The notes beneath the pieces were generated by a model that saw only the letters and a program-made list of their open reading frames with translations, searched no databases and was not told where the DNA came from. A stretch of 64,000 nucleotides of DNA from Hydractinia symbiolongicarpus (lineage: Eukaryota; Cnidaria; Hydrozoa; Anthoathecata; Hydractiniidae), in the NCBI RefSeq assembly GCF_029227915.1, contig NC_079884.1, forward strand, positions 4,776,001 through 4,840,000. The letters run 5' to 3'. This document shows, piece by piece, positions 48,930 through 61,798 of this stretch. Position 1 is the stretch's first letter. Each line of letters opens with the position of its first letter. Both the position numbers and the translations under genes were made by a program.

Positions 48930-51785
48930 TCGCGGGTTTTCGTTTGCCAGCGATTAAACCTGTTTCATTAAGCGTCTCATCAAAAATGAAAACATTTTTG
49001 AAAACTGCAAGTCTCATGCGTTTTAGTGGTGAAAAGATAATTGAAAAAATCGTTTCGGAAATGAGTTTACTCACAGGGTACTTTCTTTGTACACATTCGA
49101 CTATACGGGCCAAGCCCGGGATTTACGGGAAATCGCGGGTTTTTGTTTGCCGGCGATTAAACAACTTTCATTAAACGTCTCATCAAAAATGAAAACATTT
49201 CTGAAAACTACAAGTCTCATGCGTTTTAGTGGAGAAAATTAATTTAAAAAATCGTTCGGGAAATGAGTTTACTCCCTGGGTACTTTCTTTGTATACTTTT
49301 GACTATACGGGCCGAGTTCGGGATTTACGGGAAGTCGCGGATTTTCGTTTGCCGGCAATTAAACTTCTTTTATTCAGCGTCTCATCAAAAATGAAAACAT
49401 TTTTAAAAACTACAAGTCTCATGGGCTTTAGTGGTGAATAATAATTTAAAAAATCGTTCGGGAAATGAGTTTACTCCCTGGGTGCTTTCTTTGTATACGT
49501 TTGACTATACGGACCGAGACCGGGACTTACGGGAAGTCGAGGGTTTTCGTTTGCCGGCGATTAAACTTCTTTTATTCAGCGTCTCATCAAAAATGAAAAC
49601 ATTTTTAAAAACTACAAGTCTCATGGGCTTTAATGGTGAAATAATAATTTAAAAAATCGTTCGGGAAATGAGTTTACACCTTGGATACTTTCTTTGTATA
49701 CTTTTGATTATACGGGCCGAATCCGGGATTTACGGGAAATCGCAGGTTTTCGTTTGCCGGCGATTAAACTTCTTTCATTCAGCGTCTCATCAAAAATGAA
49801 AACATTTTTGAAAACTACAAGTCTCATGCGTTTTAGTGGTGAAAAAATAATTTCAAAAGTCGTTCGTGAAATGAGTTTACTCCCTGGGTACTTTCTTTGT
49901 ATACTTTTGATTATACGGACCGAGACCGGGGTTTACGGGAAATGGCGGGTTTTCGTTTGCCGGCGATTAAACTTCTTTTAATCAGCGTCTCATCAAAAAT
50001 GAAAACATTTTTGAAAACTACAAGTCTCATGCGTTTTAGTGGTAAAAAGATAATTTAAAAAATCGTTTTGGAAATGAGTTTACTCACAGGGTACTTTCTT
50101 TGTATACATTCGACTATACCGGCCAAGCCCGGGATTTACGGGAAATCGCGGGTTTTCGTTTGCCGGCGATTAAACTTCTTTTATTCAGCGTCTCATCAAA
50201 AATGAAAACATTTTTAAAAACTACAAGTCTCATGGGCTTTAGTGGTGAAATAATAATTCAAAAAATCGTTTGGGAAATTAGTTTACTCCCTGGGTACTTT
50301 CTTTGTATACTTTTGACTATACGGGCCGAGTCCGGGATTTACGGGAAATCTCGGGTTTTCGTTTGCCGGCGATTAAACCTCTTTCATTAAGCGTCTCATC
50401 AAAAATGAAAACATTTTTGAAAACTACAAGTCTCATGCGTTTTAGTGGTGAAAAAATAAATTAAAAAATCGTTCGGGAAATGAGTTTACTCCCTGGGTAC
50501 TATCTTTGTATACTTTTGACTATACGGGCCAAGCCCGGGATTTACGGGAAATCTCGGGTTTTCGTTTGCCGGCGATTAAACCTCTTTCATTAAGCGTCTC
50601 ATCAAAAATGAAAACATTTTTGAAAACTACAAGTCTCATGCGTTTTAGTGTTGAAAAAATAAATTAAAAAATCGTTCTGGAAATGAGTTTACTCACAGGG
50701 TACTTTCTTTGTATACATTCGACTATACGGGCCAAGCCCGGGATTTACGGGAAATTGCGGGTTTTCGTTTGCCAGCGATTAAACCTGTTTCATTAAGCGT
50801 CTCATCAAAAATGAAAACATTTTTGAAAACTGCAAGTCTTATGCGTTTTAGTGGTGAAAAGATAATTAAAAAAATCGTTTCGGAAATGAGTTTACTCACA
50901 GGGTACTTTCTTTGTACACATTCGACTATACGGGCCAAGCCCGGGATTTACGGGAAATCGCGGGTTTTTGTTTGCCGGCGATTAAACAACTTTCATTAAA
51001 CGTCTCATCAAAAATGAAAACATTTCTGAAAACTACAAGTCTCATGCGTTTTAGTGGAGAAAATTAATTTAAAAAATCGTTCGGGAAATGAGTTTACTCC
51101 CTGGGTACTTTCTTTGTATACTTTTGACTATACGGGCCGAGTTCGGGATTTACGGGAAGTCGCGGATTTTCGTTTGCCGGCAATTAAACTTCTTTTATTC
51201 AGCGTCTCATCAAAAATGAAAACATTTTTAAAAACTACAAGTCTCATGGGCTTTAGTGGTGAATAATAATTTAAAAAATCGTTCGGGAAATGAGTTTACT
51301 CCCTGGGTGCTTTCTTTGTATACGTTTGCCTATACGGACCGAGACCGGGACTTACGGGAAGTCGCGGGTTTTCGTTTGCCGGCGATTAAACTTCTTTTAT
51401 TCAGCGTCTCATCAAAAATGAAAACATTTTTAAAAACTACAAGTCTCATGGGCTTTAATGGTGAAATAATAATTTAAAAAATCGTTCGGGAAATGAGTTT
51501 ACACCTTGGATACTTTCTTTGTATACTTTTGATTATACGGGCCGAATCCGGGATTTACGGGAAATCGCAGGTTTTCGTTTGCCGGCGATTAAACTTCTTT
51601 CATTCAGCGTCTCATCAAAAATGAAAACATTTTTGAAAACTACAAGTCTCATGCGTTTTAGTGGTGAAAAAATAATTTCAAAAGTCGTTCGGGAAATGAG
51701 TTTACTCCCTGGGTACTTTCTTTGTATACTTTTGATTATACGGACCGAGACCGGGGTTTACGGGAAATGGCGGGTTTTCGTTTGC
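48930..51785 (+). repeat. 9-mer repeat, offset 1825 bp
   Basis: About five monomers at 48,930-49,960 recur at 50,755-51,785. They include the GAATAATAATTT monomer (one base short, near 49,435 and 51,260) and the GTATACGTTTG / ACTTACGGGAAGTCG copy. Between them lie four monomers, W-X-Y-Z, described in the next entry. Near 49,853 and 51,678 TAATTTCAAAAG replaces TAATTTAAAAA, lengthening a false open frame. Confidence 0.83.
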
Positions 51786-54700
51786 CGGCGATTAAACTTC
51801 TTTTATTCAGCGTCTCATCAAAAATGAAAACATTTTTAAAAACTACAAGTCTCATGGGCTTTAGTGGTGAAATAATAATTCAAAAAATCGTTTGGCAAAT
51901 TAGTTTACTCCCTGGGTACTTTCTTTGTATACTTTTGACTATACGGGCCGAGTCCGGGATTTACGGGAAATCTCGGGTTTTCGTTTGCCGGCGATTAAAC
52001 CTCTTTCCTTAAGCGTCTCATCAAAAATGAAAACATTTTTGAAAACTACAAGTCTCATGCGTTTTAGTGGTGAAAAAATAAATTAAAAAATCGTTCGGGA
52101 AATGAGTTTACTCCCTGGGTACTATCTTTGTATACTTTTGACTATACGGGCCAAGCCCGGGATTTACGGGAAATCTCGGGTTTTCGTTTGCCGGCGATTA
52201 AACCTCTTTCATTAAGCGTCTCATCAAAAATGAAAACATTTTTGAAAACTACAAGTCTCATGCGTTTTAGTGTTGAAAAAATAAATTAAAAAATCGTTCT
52301 GGAAATGAGTTTACTCACAGGGTACTTTCTTTGTATACATTCGACTATACGGGCCAAGCCCGGGATTTACGGGAAATTGCGGGTTTTCGTTTGCCAGCGA
52401 TTAAACCTGTTTCATTAAGCGTCTCATCAAAAATGAAAACATTTTTGAAAACTGCAAGTCTTATGCGTTTTAGTGGTGAAAAGATAATTAAAAAAATCGT
52501 TTCGGAAATGAGTTTACTCACAGGGTACTTTCTTTGTACACATTCGACTATACGGGCCAAGCCCGGGATTTACGGGAAATCGCGGGTTTTCGTTTGCCGG
52601 CGATTAAACTTCTTTTATTCAGCGTCTCATCAAAAATGAAAACATTTTTAAAAACTACAAGTCTCATGGGCTTTAGTGGTGAAATAATAATTCAAAAAAT
52701 CGTTTGGGAAATTAGTTTACTCCCTGGGTACTTTCTTTGTATACTTTTGACTATACGGGCCGAGTCCGGGATTTACGGGAAATCTCGGGTTTTCGTTTGC
52801 CGGCGATTAAACCTCTTTCATTAAGCGTCTCATCAAAAATGAAAACATTTTTGAAAACTACAAGTCTCATGCGTTTTAGTGGTGAAAAAATAAATTAAAA
52901 AATCGTTCGGGAAATGAGTTTACTCCCTGGGTACTATCTTTGTATACTTTTGACTATACGGGCCAAGCCCGGGATTTACGGGAAATCTCGGGTTTTCGTT
53001 TGCCGGCGATTAAACCTCTTTCATTAAGCGTCTCATCAAAAATGAAAACATTTTTGAAAACTACAAGTCTCATGCGTTTTAGTGGTGAAAAAATAATTTC
53101 AAAAGTCGTTCGGGAAATGAGTTTACTCCCTGGGTACTTTCTTTGTATACTTTTGATTATACGGACCGAGACCGGGGTTTACGGGAAATGGCGGGTTTTC
53201 GTTTGCCGGCGATTAAACTTCTTTTAATCAGCGTCTCATCAAAAATGAAAACATTTTTGAAAACTACAAGTCTCATGCGTTTTAGTGGTAAAAAGATAAT
53301 TTAAAAAATCGTTTTGGAAATGAGTTTACTCACAGGGTACTTTCTTTGTATACATTCGACTATACCGGCCAAGCCCGGGATTTACGGGAAATCGCGGGTT
53401 TTCGTTTGCCGGCGATTAAACTTCTTTTATTCAGCGTCTCATCAAAAATGAAAACATTTTTAAAAACTACAAGTCTCATGGGCTTTAGTGGTGAAATAAT
53501 AATTCAAAAAATCGTTTGGGAAATTAGTTTACTCCCTGGGTACTTTCTTTGTATACTTTTGACTATACGGGCCGAGTCCGGGATTTACGGGAAATCTCGG
53601 GTTTTCGTTTGCCGGCGATTAAACCTCTTTCCTTAAGCGTCTCATCAAAAATGAAAACATTTTTGAAAACTACAAGTCTCATGCGTTTTAGTGGTGAGAA
53701 AATAAATTAAAAAATCGTTCGGGAAATGAGTTTACTCCCTGGGTACTATCTTTGTATACTTTTGACTATACGGGCCAAGCCCGGGATTTACGGGAAATCT
53801 CGGGTTTTCGTTTGCCGGCGATTAAACCTCTTTCATTAAGCGTCTCATCAAAAATGAAAACATTTTTGAAAACTACAAGTCTCATGCGTTTTAGTGTTGA
53901 AAAAATAAATTAAAAAATCGTTCTGGAAATGAGTTTACTCACAGGGTACTTTCTTTGTATACATTCGACTATACGGGCCAAGCCCGGGATTTACGGGAAA
54001 TTGCGGGTTTTCGTTTGCCAGCGATTAAACCTGTTTCATTAAGCGTCTCATCAAAAATGAAAACATTTTTGAAAACTGCAAGTCTTATGCGTTTTAGTGG
54101 TGAAAAGATAATTAAAAAAATCGTTTCGGAAATGAGTTTACTCACAGGGTACTTTCTTTGTACACATTCGACTATACGGGCCAAGCCCGGGATTTACGGG
54201 AAATCGCGGGTTTTCGTTTGCCGGCGATTAAACTTCTTTTATTCAGCGTCTCATCAAAAATGAAAACATTTTTAAAAACTACAAGTCTCATGGGCTTTAG
54301 TGGTGAAATAATAATTCAAAAAATCGTTTGGGAAATTAGTTTACTCCCTGGGTACTTTCTTTGTATACTTTTGACTATACGGGCCGAGTCCGGGATTTAC
54401 GGGAAATCTCGGGTTTTCGTTTGCCGGCGATTAAACCTCTTTCATTAAGCGTCTCATCAAAAATGAAAACATTTTTGAAAACTACAAGTCTCATGCGTTT
54501 TAGTGGTGAAAAAATAAATTAAAAAATCGTTCGGGAAATGAGTTTACTCCCTGGGTACTATCTTTGTATACTTTTGACTATACGGGCCAAGCCCGGGATT
54601 TACGGGAAATCTCGGGTTTTCGTTTGCCGGCGATTAAACCTCTTTCATTAAGCGTCTCATCAAAAATGAAAACATTTTTGAAAACTACAAGTCTCATGCG

Positions 54701-54990
54701 TTTTAGTGTTGAAAAAATAAATTAAAAAATCGTTCTGGAAATGAGTTTACTCACAGGGTACTTTCTTTGTATACATTCGACTATACGGGCCAAGCCCGGG
54801 ATTTACGGGAAATTGCGGGTTTTCGTTTGCCAGCGATTAAACCTGTTTCATTAAGCGTCTCATCAAAAATGAAAACATTTTTGAAAACTGCAAGTCTTAT
54901 GCGTTTTAGTGGTGAAAAGATAATTAAAAAAATCGTTTCGGAAATGAGTTTACTCACAGGGTACTTTCTTTGTACACATTCGACTATACG
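50086..54990 (+). repeat. 4-mer higher-order repeat W-X-Y-Z, ~812 bp
   Basis: The unit has four types. W has ATAATTCAAAAAATCGTTTGG and AAATTAGTTTACTCCC following. X has AAATCTCGGG with CCTCTTTC. Y has TACTATCTTTG and GTGTTGAAAAAATAAATT. Z has CACAGGGTAC, CATTCGAC, AAATTGCGGG, AACCTGTTTC and AACTGCAAG. W copies start near 50,100, 51,722 (chimeric), 52,534, 53,346 and 54,158; the last four are 812 apart. One unit replaces Z by another monomer (near 53,095-53,300), so a 1624 bp 8-mer is also visible, for example Z at 52,331 and 53,955. A single base lost or gained accounts for 1622 against 1624. Confidence 0.85.
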
Positions 54991-57338
54991 GGCCAAGCCC
55001 GGGATTTACGGGAAATCGCGGGTTTTTGTTTGCCGGCGATTAAACAACTTTCATTAAACGTCTCATCAAAAATGAAAACATTTCTGAAAACTACAAGTCT
55101 CATGCGTTTTAGTGGAGAAAATTAATTTAAAAAATCGTTCGGGAAATGAGTTTACTCCCTGGGTACTTTCTTTGTATACTTTTGATTATACGGACCTAGT
55201 CCGGGTTTACGGGAAATGGCGGGTTTTCGTTTGCCGGCGATTAAACTTCTTTTATTCAGCGTCTCATCAAAAATGAAAACATTTTTGAAAACTACAAGTC
55301 TTATGCGTTTTAGGGGTGAAAAGATAATTTAAAAAATGGTTTTGGAAATGAGTTTACTCACAGGGTACTTTCTTTGTATACATTCGACTATACCGGCCAA
55401 GCCCGGGATTTACGGGAAATCGCGGGTTTTCGTTTGCCGGCGATTAAACCACTTTCATTAAGCGTCTCATCAAAAATGAAAACATTTCTGAAAACTACAA
55501 GTCTCATGCGTTTTAGTGGTGAAAAAATAAATTAAAAAATCGTTCTGGAAATGAGTTTACTCACAGGGTACTTTCTTTGTATACATTCGACTATACGGGC
55601 CAAGCCCGGGATTTACGGGAAATCGCGGGTTTTCGTTTGCCAGCAATTTAACCTGTTTCATTAAGCGTCTCATCAAAAATGAAAACATTTTTGAAAACTG
55701 CAAGTCTCATGCGTTTTAGTGGTGAAAAGATAATTGAAAAAATCGTTTCGGAAATGAGTTTACTCACAGGGTACTTTCTTTGTACACATTCGACTATACG
55801 GGCCAAGCCCGGGATTTACGGGAAATCGCGGGTTTTTGTTTGCCGGCGATTAAACAACTTTCATTAAACGTCTGATCAAAAATGAAAACATTTCTGAAAA
55901 CTACAAGTCTCATGCGTTTTAGTGGAGAAAATTAATTTAAAAAATCGTTCGGGAAATGAGTTTACTCCCTGGGTACTTTCTTTGTATACTTTTGACTATA
56001 CGGGCCGAGTTCGAGATTTACGGGAAGTCGCGGATTTTCATTTGCCGGCAATTAAACTTCTTTTATTCAGCGTCTCATCAAAAATGAAAACATTTTTGAA
56101 AACTACAAGTCTCATGGGCTTTAGTGGTGAATAATAATTTAAAAAATCGTTCGGGAAATGAGTTTACACCCCGGGTACTTTCTTTGTATACTTTTGACTA
56201 TACGGGCCGAGTCCGGGATTTACGGGAAATCGCAGGTTTTCGTTTGCCGGCTATTAAACTTCTTTTATTCAGCGTCTCATCAAAAATGAAAACATTTTTG
56301 AAAAGTACAAGTCTCATGCGTTTTAGTGGTGAAAAAATAAATTAAAAAATCGTTCGGGAAATGAGTTTACTCCCTGGGTACTATCTTTGTATACTTTTGA
56401 CTATACGGGCCGAGTCCGGGATTTACGGGAAATCGCGGGTTTTTGTTTGCCGGCGATTAAACAACTTTCATTACACGTCTCATCAAAAATGAAAACATTT
56501 CTGAAAACTACAAGTCTCATGCGTTTTAGTGGAGAAAATTAATTTAAAAAATCGTTCGGGAAATGAGTTTACTCCCTGGGTACTTTCTTTGTATACTTTT
56601 GACTATACGGGCCGAGTTCGGGATTTACGGGAAGTCGCGGATTTTCGTTTGCCGGCAATTAAACTTCTTTTATTCAGCGTCTCATCAAAAATGAAAACAT
56701 TTTTAAAAACTACAAGTCTCATGGGCTTTAGTGGTGAAATAATAATTAAAAAAATCGTTTCGGAAATGAGTTTACTCACAGGGTACTTTCTTTGTACACA
56801 TTCGACTATACGGGCCAAGCCCGGGATTTACGGGAAATCGCGGGTTTTTGTTTGCCGGCGATTAAACAACTTTCATTAAACGTCTGATCAAAAATGAAAA
56901 CATTTCTGAAAACTACAAGTCTCATGCGTTTTAGTGGAGAAAATTAATTTAAAAAATCGTTCGGGAAATGAGTTTACTCCCTGGGTACTTTCTTTGTATA
57001 CTTTTGACTATACGGGCCGAGTTCGGGATTTACGGGAAGTCGCGGATTTTCGTTTGCCGGCAATTAAACTTCTTTTATTCAGCGTCTCATCAAAAATGAA
57101 AACATTTTTAAAAACTACAAGTCTCATGGGCTTTAGTGGTGAATAATAATTTAAAAAATCGTTCGGGAAATGAGTTTACACCCCGGGTACTATCTTTGTA
57201 TACTTTTGACTATACGGGCCGAGTCCGGGATTTACGGGAAATCGCGGGTTTTTGTTTGCCGCGATTAAACAACTTTCATTAAACGTCTCATCAAAAATAA
57301 AAACATTTCTGAAAACTACAAGTCTCATGCGTTTTAGT
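54991..57338 (+). repeat. Irregular monomers between the two 4-mer blocks
   Basis: The GAGAAAATTAATTT monomer recurs at irregular steps of 809, 607, 405 and 403 bases (55115, 55924, 56531, 56936, 57339). In a chimeric copy near 56,740 the GGGCTTTAGTGG tail joins AATTAAAAAAATCGTTTCGG. This deletes the usual stop and yields the longest false frame of the window (116 codons, 56529-56879). Private changes include GTCTGATCAAAAATG near 55,871 and 56,882 and ATTACACGTC near 56,471. Confidence 0.8.
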
Positions 57339-60300
57339 GGAGAAAATTAATTTAAAAAATCGTTCGGGAAATGAGTTTGTTCCCTGGGTACTTTCTTTGT
57401 ATACTTTTGACTATACGGGCCGAGTTCGGGATTTACGGGAAGTCGCGGATTTTCGTTTGCCGGCAATTAAACTTCTTTTATTCAGCGTCTCATCAAAAAT
57501 GAAAACATTTTTAAAAACTACAAGTCTCATGGGCTTTAGTGGTGAAATAATAATTTAAAAAATCGTTCGGGAAATGAGTTTACAGCCCGGGTACTTTCTT
57601 TGTATACTTTTGACTATACGGGCCGAGTCCGGGATTTACGGGAAATGGCGGGTTTTCGTTTGCCGGCTATTAAACTTCTTTTATTCAGCGTCTCATCAAA
57701 AATGAAAACATTTTTGAAAACTACAAGTCTCATGCGTTTTAGTGGTGAAAAAATAAATTAAAAAATCGTTCGGGAAATGAGTTTACTCCCTGGGTACTAT
57801 CTTTGTATACTTTTGACTATACGGGCCAAGCCCGGGATTTACGGGAAATCTCGGGTTTTCGTTTGCCGGCGATTAAACCTCTTTCATTAAGCGTTTCATC
57901 AAAAATGAAAACATTTCTAAAAACTACAAGTCTCATGCGTTTTAGTGGTGAAAAAATGACTTAAAAAATCGTTCCGGAAATCAGTTTACTCCCTGGGTAC
58001 TTTCTTTGTATACTTTTGACTATACGGGCCGAGTCCGGGATTTACGGGAAATCGCGGGTTTTTGTTTGCCGGCGATTAAACAACTTTCATTAAACGTCTC
58101 ATCAAAAATGAAAACATTTCTGAAAACTACAAGTCTCATGCGTTTTAGTGGAGAAAATTAATTTAAAAAATCGTTCGGGAAACGAGTTTACTCCCTGGGT
58201 ACTTTCTTTGTATACTTTTGACTATACGGGCCGAGTTCGGGATTTACGGGAAGTCGCGGATTTTCGTTTGCCGGCAATTAAACTTCTTTTATTCAGCGTC
58301 TCATCAAAAATGAAAACATTTTTAAAAACTACAAGTCACATGGGCTTTAGTGGTGAAATAATAACTTAAAAAATCGTTCGGGAAATGAGTTTACACCCCG
58401 GGTACTTTCTTTGTATACTTTTGACTATACGGGCCGAGTCCGGGATTTACGGGAAATCGCAGGTTTTCGTTTGCCGGCTATTAAACTTCTTTTATTCAGC
58501 GTCTCATCAAAAATGAAAACATTTTTGAAAACTACAAGTCTCATGCGTTTTAGTGGTGAAAAAATAAATTAAAAAATCGTTCGGGAAATGAGTTTACTCC
58601 CTGGGTACTATCTTTGTATACTTTTGACTATACGGGCCAAGCCCGGGATTTACGGGAAATCTCGGGTTTTCGTTTGCCGGCGATTAAACCTCTTTCATTA
58701 AGCGTCTCATCAAAAATGAAAACATTTTTGAAAACTACAAGTCTCATGCGTTTTAGTGGTGAAAAAATAAATTAAAAAATCGTTCGGGAAATGAGTTTAC
58801 TCCCTGGGTACTATCTTTGTATACTTTTGACTATACGGGCCAAGCCCGGGATTTACGGGAAATCTCGGGTTTTCGTTTGCCGGCGATTAAACCTCTTTCA
58901 TTAAGCGTCTCATCAAAAATGAAAACATTTTTGAAAACTACAAGTCTCATGCGTTTTAGTGTTGAAAAAATAAATTAAAAAATCGTTTTGCAAATGAGTT
59001 TACTCACAGGGTACTTTCTTTGTATACATTCGACTATACGGGCCAAGCCCGGGATTTACGGGAAATCGCGGGTTTTCGTTTGCCAGCGATTAAACCTGTT
59101 TCATTAAGCGTCTCATCAAAAATGAAAACATTTTTGAAAACTGCAAGTCTCATGCGTTTTAGTGGTGAAAAGATAATTGAAAAAATCGTTTCGGAAATGA
59201 GTTTACTCACAGGGTACTTTCTTTGTACACATTCGACTATACGGGCCAAGCCTGGGATTTACGGGAAATCGCGGGTTTTTGTTTGCCGGCGATTAAACAA
59301 CTTTCATTAAACGTCTCATCAAAAATGAAAACATTTCTGAAAACTACAAGTCTCATGCGTTTTAGTGGAGAAAATTAATTTAAAAAATCGTTCGGGAAAT
59401 GAGTTTACTCCCTGGGTACTTTCTTTGTATACTTTTGACTATACGGGCCGAGTTCGGGATTTACGGGAAGTCGCGGATTTTCGTTTGCCGGCAATTAAAC
59501 TTCTTTTATTCAGCGTCTCATCAAAAATGAAAACATTTTTAAAAACTACAAGTCTCATGGGCTTTAGTTGTGAAATAATAATTTAAAAAATCGTTCGGGA
59601 AATGAGTTTACACCCCGGGTACTTTCTTTGTATACTTTTGACTATACGGGCCGAGTCTGGGATTTACGGGAAATCGCAGGTTTTCGTTTGCCGGCTCTTA
59701 AACTTCTTTTATTCAGCGTCTCATCAAAAATGAAAACATTTTTGAAAACTACAAGTCTCATGCGTTTTAGTGGTGAAAAAATAAATTAAAAAATCGTTCG
59801 GGAAATGAGTTTACTCCGTGGGTACTATCTTTGTATACTTTTGACTATACGGGCCAAGCCCGGGATTTACGGGAAATCTCGGGTTTTCGTTTGCCGGCGA
59901 TTAAACCTCTTTCATTAAGCGTCTCATCAAAAATGAAAACATTTCTGAAAACTACAAGTCTCATGCGTTTTAGTGGTGAAAAAATAACTTAAAAAATCGT
60001 TCCGGAAATGAGTTTACTCCCTGGGTACTTTCTTTGTATACTTTTGACTATACGGGCCGAGTCCGGGATTTACGGGAAATCGCGGGTTTTTGTTTGCCGG
60101 CGATTAAACAACTTTCATTAAACGTCTCATCAAAAATGAAAACATTTCTGAAAACTACAAGTCTCATGCGTTTTAGTGGAGAAAATTAATTTAAAAAATC
60201 GTTCGGGAAATGAGTTTACTCCCTGGGTACTTTCTTTGTATACTTTTGACTATACGGGCCGAGTTCGGGATTTACGGGAAGTCGCGGATTTTCGTTTGCC

Positions 60301-61798
60301 GGCAATTAAACTTCTTTTATTCAGCGTCTCATCAAAAATGAAAACATTTTTAAAAACTACAAGTCTCATGGGCTTTAGTGGTAAAATAATAATTTAAAAA
60401 ATCGTTCAGGAAATGAGTTTACACCCCGGGTACTTTCTTTGTGTACTTTTGACTATACGGGCCGAGTCCGGGATTTACGGGAAATCGCAGGTTTTCGTTT
60501 GCCGGCTATTAAACTTCTTTTATTCAGCGTCTCATCAAAAATGAAAACATTTTTGAAAACTACAAGTCTCATGCGTTTTAGTGGTGAAAAAATAAATTAA
60601 AAAATCGTTCGGGAAATGAGTTTACTCCCTGGGTACTATCTTTGTATACTTTTGACTATACGGGCCAAGCCCGGGATTTACGGGAAATCTCGGGTTTTCG
60701 TTTGCCGGCGATTAAACCTCTTTCATTAAGCGTCTCATCAAAAATGAAAACATTTTTGAAAACTGCAAGTCTCATGCGTTTTAGTGGTGAAAAGATAATT
60801 GAAAAAGTCGTTCGGAAATGAGTTTACTCACATGGTACTTTCTTTGTACACATTCGACTATACGGGCCAAGCCCGGGATTTACGGGAAATCGCGGGTTTT
60901 TGTTTGCCGGCGATTAAACAACTTTCATTAAACGTCTCATCAAAAATGAAAACATTTCTGAAAACTACAAGTCTCATGCGTTTTAGTGGAGAAAATTAAT
61001 TTAAAAAATCGTTCGGGAAATGAGTTTACTCCCTGGGTACTTTCTTTGTATACTTTTGACTATACGGGCCGAGTTCGGGATTTACGGGAAGTCGCGGATT
61101 TTCGTTTGCCGGCAATTAAACTTCTTTTATTCAGCGTCTCATCAAAAATGAAAACATTTTTAAAAACTACAAGTCTCATGGGCTTTAGTGGTGAAATAAT
61201 AATTTAAAAAATCGTTCGGGAAATGAGTTTACACCCCGGGTACTTTCTTTGTATACCTTTGACTATACGGGCCGAGTCCGGGATTTACGGGAAATCGCAG
61301 GTTTTCGTTTGCCGGCTATTAAACTTCTTTTATTCAGCGTCTCATCAAAAATGAGAACATTTTTGAAAACTACAAGTCTCATGCGTTTTAGTGGTGAAAA
61401 AATAAATTAAAAAATCGTTCGGGAAATGAGTTTACTCCCTGGGTACTATCTTTGTATACTTTTGACTATACGGGCCAAGCTCGGGATTTACGGGAAATCT
61501 CGTGTTTTCGTTTGCCGGCGATTAAACCTCTTTCATTAAGCGTCTCATCAAAAATGAAAACATTTCTGAAAACTACAAGTCTCATGCGTTTTAGTGGTGA
61601 AAAAATAACTTAAAAAATCGTTCCGGAAATGAGTTTACTCCCTGGGTACTTTCTTTGTATACTTTTGACTAAACTGGCCGAGTCCGGGATTTACGGGAAA
61701 TCGCGGGTTTTTGTTTGCCGGCGATTAAACAACTTTCATTAAACGTCTCATCAAAAATGAAAACATTTATGAAAACTACAAGTCTCATGCGTTTTAGT
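57339..61798 (+). repeat. 4-mer higher-order repeat a-b-c-d, ~811 bp
   Basis: The unit is a (GAGAAAATTAATTT, GAGTTCGGG...AAGTCGCGGATTTTCG, GGCAATTAAAC), b (ACACCCCGGGTAC, GGCTATTAAAC), c (TACTATCTTTG, AAATCTCGGG, CCTCTTTC) and d (GTTCCGGAAATGAG, GGGTTTTTGTTTG, AACAACTTTCATTAAACG). The a monomers start at 57339, 58150, 59367, 60178, 60988 and 61799. Spacings are 811, 1217, 811, 810 and 811. The 1217 unit holds six monomers because Y- and Z-like copies are inserted near 58.8-59.3 kb. Confidence 0.87.
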
